From Sistotremastrum niveocremeum HHB9708 (taxonomy: Eukaryota > Basidiomycota > Agaricomycetes > Sistotremastrales > Sistotremastraceae), in assembly GCA_001630475.1 (NCBI GenBank), contig KV419437.1, forward strand, positions 124,001 through 188,000: a stretch of 64,000 bases of DNA. The letters run 5' to 3'. The notes beneath the pieces are model-generated. The model was not told where the DNA came from. It saw only the letters and a list, made by a program, of their open reading frames with translations, and did not search any database. This document shows positions 58,487 through 64,000 of this stretch, piece after piece. Made by a program: the position numbers and the translations under genes. The stretch's first letter is position 1, and the number at the start of each line of letters is the position of its first letter.

Positions 58487-59258
58487 ATGGTGTTGTTCCG
58501 CCGATACTTGAATATTCGGCCGGGTTACTGGTGGTGGTGAGGTATGATCTCAGGTCGGTTTTCTGGTAGTAGAGGATGGAGGAGGGAGAGACGCTGGATG
58601 GATCATGGATGCCGATTAGTGGGTCCAGCGAGACAACGAACAACGAACAAAGAGAAAGAGACGCAGGGACCAGGCACCCTACAGCGCGTCTCCGCCTTTC
58701 TAAAACTCGAACAAGCGCTGGATGTCAGTGTCACCGGAGAAGCAACACGGGCGTCAACGCGGAGAGAGGGCGGGATCTCGGGCTAGGATCGGAAAGGAAG
58801 GCGGATCCCGAAACATTGAATCGAAAAAAGTGTTCAAGGTGTACAAGCAGAGTGTACACTCATTAGATCTGTGAGATCTGGAAGCGGAGAACGCCGACGG
58901 ACCGAAGACGACTGGCGCCAAAGAGAGCGAGAAGATGACCCGATCTGCCGGGCTCGTAACGGAGATCGAACGAGCAGAGAATGACGCGGTGGGCGCTCTG
59001 CTAAGATGACCCTGGCGCGAATGGGGCTTCAGTGTGCTCGGCTGAGATCCGGGCGTCGACTCTCGGCGATAGCGCTCGTCGTGTGCGTGTGCGCCTCTTT
59101 GTGCCAGTGCGTCTGATCAGCATGACTACTCTCTCTCTCTCAACTCAAGCCCTCTCCTCCTCCGGCCACCGTCCCGCCAAATGTCGACGCCTCTCCCCGC
59201 TCAAATTTAAGCGCGCCTTTTCTTTCTTTCTATCTCCCCGTCGTCGTCGTCACAGACG

Positions 59259-60893
59259 ATGACCAGCACTGCGCTCCCACCGACACCTACAACAGACTGG
59301 CGACCCCCACCCCATCACTTCCAACTGCCCTCCACCGCCACCACACTCCCAACCCTCCCCCTCTCCGAATCGCGTACAGCCCGCACAAACACTCGCGAAC
59401 TCACAAATGCCCTCCACACACTCATGCAATCCCCCGTCCTCACCCTCGAGAAAATCGCCCAAGGGCATCTACATCATGTAATGTTCCCAACCCACCCTCA
59501 ATCAACAAGACATCTCATTCCAACCCACCCTTCTTTCAACCCCACTCCCCCATCTGTCTCTCATCAGGTCTACCTCGCCCGTCTCGCAAATGGTCTCCAA
59601 GTCATCGTCAGACTTACTTTTCCTATTCCCCATGTACAACTTTACGGAGACGCATTTGCGGCTCAAGAACGGAATTTCCGGTCCAGGCTGCCGTATCGTA
59701 TTGGATCAGAGGTGCGTCTCGTCCATAAATTGGCCATGTTCGACTCTGAACGGTGGCAGGCCGCAACGCTTCGTTACATCCGCCGCAACACCACCATCCC
59801 CGTCCCCTGGGTCTACGCAACAACCGCAAAACCCGACAACCCAGTCGGCGCACCCTTCATAATCGAAGAACGAGTACCCCCCTCCCCCCCTCCCACCTCC
59901 CCCATACTAAAATATGCATTACAGGTCCCCGGAATACCGCTCGCAACCCTCTGGGACCGTCTCCCCCTCCCCACCCAAGAAAAAGCAATAACAGCCCTCG
60001 CATCACTCATCTCCCAACTCTTCACTCTGCACTTCGACTCCCTAGGCTCACTCATCACACAACCCTCCGGCGAGCTCAAAGTCGGACCGATGGTCCATCC
60101 TGCCTCATGTGAACATGGCGAATACACCCATGCGAATCAAGAATCAGGTCCTTATTTCTCTTCCGGCCAATATCTGCATTCACTCGCCAGACGGGAACTT
60201 GCATGGTTGAAATCGACACCTGGTCGGACGTTCTTTAGGGCTGAGAGGAATAGGAGGTTTAAGACCCGCGAAGGAGATGCGGAGGGGAGTTATGAGGATT
60301 TTGTGAGGGTTCAGGAGGTGGTGATGAAGATCGTCGAAAGGCTCGACGATACGTTTCCATCACATATGACAATGTCCAAGCCAACTCTCCGACATGCGAA
60401 TCTCTCTCTCGCACATATTCTCGTGGATCCGAAAGATCATGGGAGAGTTACTGGAGTTGTGGATTGGGAAGCGAGCGCTATTGTACCGCTTTGGTCTGCG
60501 CATCGGATTCCTCCGTTCTTGCGCGATTCGGCGGACGACGGCCACGATGAGGCTCGACGAAATCGCAAGAGAAATCTCCGCATACTCTACGAAAGAACAC
60601 TCGTCCAACACGCACCCCACACCGCAATCGTCATAACCGAAAAATCGCTAATGAGGGAACATCGTACGGAGAGCGTAGCAGAGTACACGCGCGTTCTAGG
60701 CATCCTGGAGCGTCTTGCAGGAGGAGGGGGAGGGAGTGTGTGTTGTGTGGAGAGTAGGGAGGGTGTGAGAGCTTTGTTGGAAGAGGTGAGAAAGGTTGCG
60801 CAGAGGGAGAGTGCGAGGAAGATGCTTGATTGTGTTATCGAGCGGTTGGGAGTCGGGGAGGTGACGAAGATGGAGGGGGATTCGCCGCCTTAG
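59259..60893 (+). CDS. APH-fold (aminoglycoside phosphotransferase-like) protein with altered catalytic loop
   Basis: Kinase-fold protein of the fungal APH family; natural substrates are mostly unknown. Spliced order: LEKIAQGHLHH/VYLARLANGLQVIVRLTFP, LVHKLAMFDSERWQAATLRY, IPVPWVYA, GAPFIIEER/VPGIPLATLWDRL, a helical region, LRHANLSLAHILVDPKDHGR, VTGVVDWEASAIVPLWSA, then a helical C-terminus. Introns at 59478-59567 (90 nt) and near 59873-59923 (51 nt) are both multiples of three, so they stay open if retained, but the motif joins favour splicing. The catalytic loop, normally H-x-D with an Asn five residues on, reads HAN..LAHILV: Asp is Asn and the metal-binding Asn is His. The later Asp (VVDWE) is intact. 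It may be a pseudo-kinase. Confidence 0.82.
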   Translation: MTSTALPPTPTTDWRPPPHHFQLPSTATTLPTLPLSESRTARTNTRELTNALHTLMQSPVLTLEKIAQGHLHHVMFPTHPQSTRHLIPTHPSFNPTPPSVSHQVYLARLANGLQVIVRLTFPIPHVQLYGDAFAAQERNFRSRLPYRIGSEVRLVHKLAMFDSERWQAATLRYIRRNTTIPVPWVYATTAKPDNPVGAPFIIEERVPPSPPPTSPILKYALQVPGIPLATLWDRLPLPTQEKAITALASLISQLFTLHFDSLGSLITQPSGELKVGPMVHPASCEHGEYTHANQESGPYFSSGQYLHSLARRELAWLKSTPGRTFFRAERNRRFKTREGDAEGSYEDFVRVQEVVMKIVERLDDTFPSHMTMSKPTLRHANLSLAHILVDPKDHGRVTGVVDWEASAIVPLWSAHRIPPFLRDSADDGHDEARRNRKRNLRILYERTLVQHAPHTAIVITEKSLMREHRTESVAEYTRVLGILERLAGGGGGSVCCVESREGVRALLEEVRKVAQRESARKMLDCVIERLGVGEVTKMEGDSPP

Positions 60894-61752
60894 CTTTGAC
60901 TCCGAGTTCTGGTTCGGTTTGGTTTGGCTCCTCGACGTGACGTTGAGGAGACGGTTTGGATGGGACGGCGTCTGTGATGCAAGTGCTGCTTCTAGATGCT
61001 CGTCCTGTCTCGTCTCGTCTTCATTCCCTCTCCCATTCTTTCCCCCATTCTATCGCATCCCAGCATATCCAAGCATATCACTTCCCATTGCATTCCATCG
61101 TCGTCATTGCATCACACCCATCGCTCGCATCGCTATTCGCTATCATCGCACCAACAGCAACAACATTGCTATCCCATTCCATTCCACCAATTCGATAATC
61201 CAGTCGATATCGATATCGACCTCGTCGACTAAGCACGCATATACAGTCTTTAATCAGACTTAATCATATCCCCATCCCCGTCACATCATCCATCCCATAC
61301 ACACTACTCGTGGCATCACGCAGCGTAGAGGTAGACGCAGACTATCGCAGGCATCGCAGAGGTGGACAAGGGCGGCTCGGCGACCCAGCCCACCTCTACG
61401 GCACTGTGGCACCGAGTTCAGAGTTCGGAGTAGCCGCCAGTCAACACCACCTATCCGCCAGTCTAGGGCAGTCGTACGGCACACAGTCGTACGGCAAGTA
61501 GGCGCGCCGAGCGACTAAGCCAGCAACCAAGCCAGCCAATGATCGTCAGCCAGCGGGTAACATCAAGCTACCTACGCAGCATTTGCATTGATCCCTTCGA
61601 GGGATCGTGCATCATGACGCATACGCGTACGCGGATTCTGACCGCAAGTTCTGACCGTCGAGGTAGACCGCCGGTTCTACTAGTGAAGCACCGGTGCAAC
61701 CAGTGCACCAACGCTGGCTGCACCGCACCACGGGAAGGCAACGCGATAGTAT

Positions 61753-61777
61753 CTCAACTCAACTCAACTCAACTCAT
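61753..61777. repeat. CTCAA microsatellite
   Basis: CTCAA repeated about five times in non-coding sequence. Confidence 0.85.
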
Positions 61778-62174
61778 TTCGTTTGGGTCACGGTGCCAGA
61801 TCGCTCAGTCTCAGGTCTCAGGGGCTCTTTCGGGGACGGGCATGGGCATGGCACTGGGAGGTTACGGCGGAAAAGTTACGGCGCGGAAGGGATGACCAGA
61901 AGGGATGAGGAGAAAGACGAATCAGGGGAGGAAGAGCCTGAGGCGGGATCGGTACCGATGTCGGTCCCCGTGCGGGAGCGTGTGCCTGCGCCAGAGCGGG
62001 GGCGGGGCGGCGGATCGGTACCCTTTCGTTTTGCTATGGTTGGTTGGAATTTGCTTCCGCCCGCCCTGTGCCTCCACACGACTTGGGCGCCAAGGCCAAG
62101 GAATTCAGCGGTACTCCTGGTACTCCTCGTTCGGCGAAATCGTGACGTGCCACCGACCACACCACACCACCACT

Positions 62175-62198
62175 AATCCAATCGAGTCCAATCGAGTC
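62175..62198. repeat. CCAATCGAGT tandem repeat
   Basis: CCAATCGAGT occurs twice in a row followed by a partial third unit (CCA). Confidence 0.75.
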
Positions 62199-62324
62199 CA
62201 TGTCCAGTTTCGGAGGATTGTCCCATCGCAAGCTCATCAGCCAAATCGGCGTAGCTGCTGATTGTCACCACGCGTCGCTGGCATTTGCTTTTCGTGCCTT
62301 CATTCCGGCACTGCATTAGTCACT

Positions 62325-62360
62325 TCATCCATCATCCATCATCCACCATCCACCATCATT
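62325..62360. repeat. CATCCAT/CATCCAC short tandem repeat
   Basis: ATCATCC and CCACCAT units repeated about five times; non-coding. Confidence 0.8.
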
Positions 62361-64000
62361 ATCTCGCCATGAATCACAGGGGAACACAGCAGAAGACAGG
62401 GGAGGAATCGGGAAGAGAAGACGGAATATTGAGAGGGAAGGCCGGGAGAGAGTAGTGTAGATTAATCGTAATCCTATTCGCCAATTAGTGTTAGTTAGTT
62501 AGTTGTAATCGCATTTGCATATGCAAAGCGTCCAGGTGGCGCTATTGCTTCCTTCTTCCATCTGCAGCTTGAGTCCTATTGCTATTGCCATTGCCACTGG
62601 CCGATTTCCTCCAATGGGCCTGAGGAAACCCTTTGAGGAATTCCTCTCAACTGGGGTATGGGTATGGGATGGTTGCACGTGCATCCATGCTATGCATGCA
62701 CACATCGGATGTTCGATACGACGCGATTATATCGTGTCGTACCGTACCGTATGGTAATGGTTACTACGTATACCATTCCATTCCAAATCGTGCAACCACA
62801 CAGTGGTCTCATCGATATCCATATGCAACCCGGCCGAGCGATCGCGAATCGCGAGGGTAAAAGCCAGGATAAGGATCCTGGGTCCTAAGACTATCCATTG
62901 TTGTAAGTTCAAGACGTAAATGGGAACACTCACCCATCACATCCTATCCTATCTCATCCCGACCCGAATTGAGAAATCCGAATTGAGAAGCCTGCGTCCA
63001 AGACCCGAGAGCAAAGACTGGCAATTCAAAGGTTTAATGAAAAAGTCCCGTCCCGTGCCATGTCTCACATAGTTTGGTTCTGAACGCATATAATCCATTG
63101 ACCAATGGACTAATTGACCATGGCTTGCCAAATGGGGCTCCGAGTCCGAGTCTGAGACTCCTCCCTTCTTTCGTTCTTCTTTCGCGGATGTATTCCTGCT
63201 TTACGGTAATGACGTGTTTGTTTGAATGGAATAGCTAGTCCCGCTCAATATTCGCCTTCCTCCAGATGATTCGTCCATTGCGAATCCGGGTTCAGGTGAT
63301 TTGCGGATTCGCAGGATCGTTCGTCGGGTTCAAGGACAGGTGATTTCATCCTTGGGTGCACCGGTGGACGATCCACGCTCAGGTCTCAGGTTCTCAATAG
63401 AACCAAAACGGATGTCCCGGGCTCTAAGACGATCCCTGTTGCCTATTGAGCACAAGGCGTCAAAGTCGCACTAAATAAGTCTAGTAACGCATTGGTTTAG
63501 CAACGATCCACCGTCAATGGCATTAGATAAATGAATTGGATAAACCAACGTTAACGTACGTGATAGTCTCACTGTCTCAGAGTGGTCAAGTCCCATTAAC
63601 GCATGGTAATTAACGGCGATAAGCCTCGCGAGTCGATTCAATGGTTAATATTGATAAAGCGAGACGCTTAGACATGGGGATGGGCGCGGGGCTTGTGCTA
63701 GAGCTCGTTGAGGAATGAGGCCATGCTGAGTGTAAGTAAGCTAAGTTGAATTTCTGAGTCAGACGTTAGCCGAGCACGATGTCTACAACGAGGCAGGCAC
63801 GCCACTCTACGGCTCCGACTCGTGGCTTCCTCGTGTCATCTCCAAAATAAAAGGAATAGATTACATATATTATTCCAGTACAACACACATTTTAAATTAC
63901 TACACAAGAGGACTGGATGCACGGAAGAGCGAGCTGTACAGAGAAAAGAGAGAAGATAAGGAATATACCGAATATATCATCCTAGCCATAATAGCCGTTT

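Larger units (their letters stand above)
56298..59258. other. Long gene-poor stretch
   Basis: About 3 kb between the UBC9 start and the APH-fold gene. Open frames such as 56973-57266 (97 codons, Ser/Leu-rich) have no motif. Sequence is often low in complexity. The last 200 bp are pyrimidine-rich (CTCTCTCTCTC near 59130), as expected for a fungal promoter and 5' leader. Confidence 0.45.
60894..64000. other. Gene desert to the right window edge
   Basis: Over 3 kb with no open frame that carries a motif. The sequence is full of short imperfect repeats (CATCC, TTCCATT, CAACT, AATCGAGTCC units). The last 160 bp are A/T-rich and could be a 3' untranslated region of a gene beyond the window. No promoter or RNA gene is recognised. 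Confidence 0.5.

Noticed and set aside
1-64000. Transposons, retroelements, tRNA or rRNA genes
   Set aside because: No reverse transcriptase, transposase, long terminal repeats, tRNA-like cloverleaf or rRNA sequence was recognised anywhere in the window by eye; a dedicated tRNA and repeat search could still find diverged ones.

Overview
This window looks like nuclear DNA of an agaricomycete (mushroom-forming basidiomycete). Genes are cut by many introns, mostly 45-60 nt, with GT..AG ends. The families are also diagnostic: a FunK1 fungal-type kinase, several F-box proteins, a glyoxal-oxidase-type copper radical oxidase, a DUF4436 membrane protein, and a mushroom-type chymotrypsin-fold protein with a GDSGS motif. 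No organism name can be given from the sequence. All gene models were spliced by eye, so ends and start codons are the least certain parts.

Left part (1-13 kb): a SNF2 ATPase cut by the window edge, a DUF4436 membrane protein, an F-box gene with two frame anomalies, and two genes of one unrecognised family (7.3-8.3 kb and 11.7-12.6 kb). Between those two lies an F-box protein ending in a membrane segment.

Housekeeping core (13-35 kb): LTV1 and PNO1 (both pre-40S ribosome factors) lie in tandem, divergent from a DUF3835/URI-like gene. A LIM protein follows, then a secreted copper radical oxidase, a metaxin-like mitochondrial import subunit, and a secreted GPI-type cupredoxin. Next come a GDSGS protein and a mitochondrial thioredoxin, head to head with start codons 21 bp apart. 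A broken second copy of the thioredoxin gene lies on the far side of the GDSGS gene. The core ends with a G-protein gamma subunit, an unrecognised coiled-coil protein, and the mitochondrial tRNA 2-thiouridylase.

Right part (35-64 kb): an F-box/LRR gene, a FunK1 kinase, an L-amino acid oxidase, a TPR/F-box/LRR (Pof3-like) gene, a Zn2Cys6 transcription factor divergent from a CH-like (DUF5745-type) protein, UBC9 (SUMO E2), and an APH-fold protein with an altered catalytic loop. From 54.4 kb onward genes are sparse and short tandem repeats are frequent. After 60.9 kb no gene is visible.

No transposon with recognisable coding, no rRNA or tRNA gene and no CRISPR array was seen. The most unusual points are the thioredoxin duplication around the GDSGS gene, the unrecognised paralogous pair, the pre-40S gene cluster, the F-box protein with a membrane tail, and two kinase-fold proteins with altered key residues.
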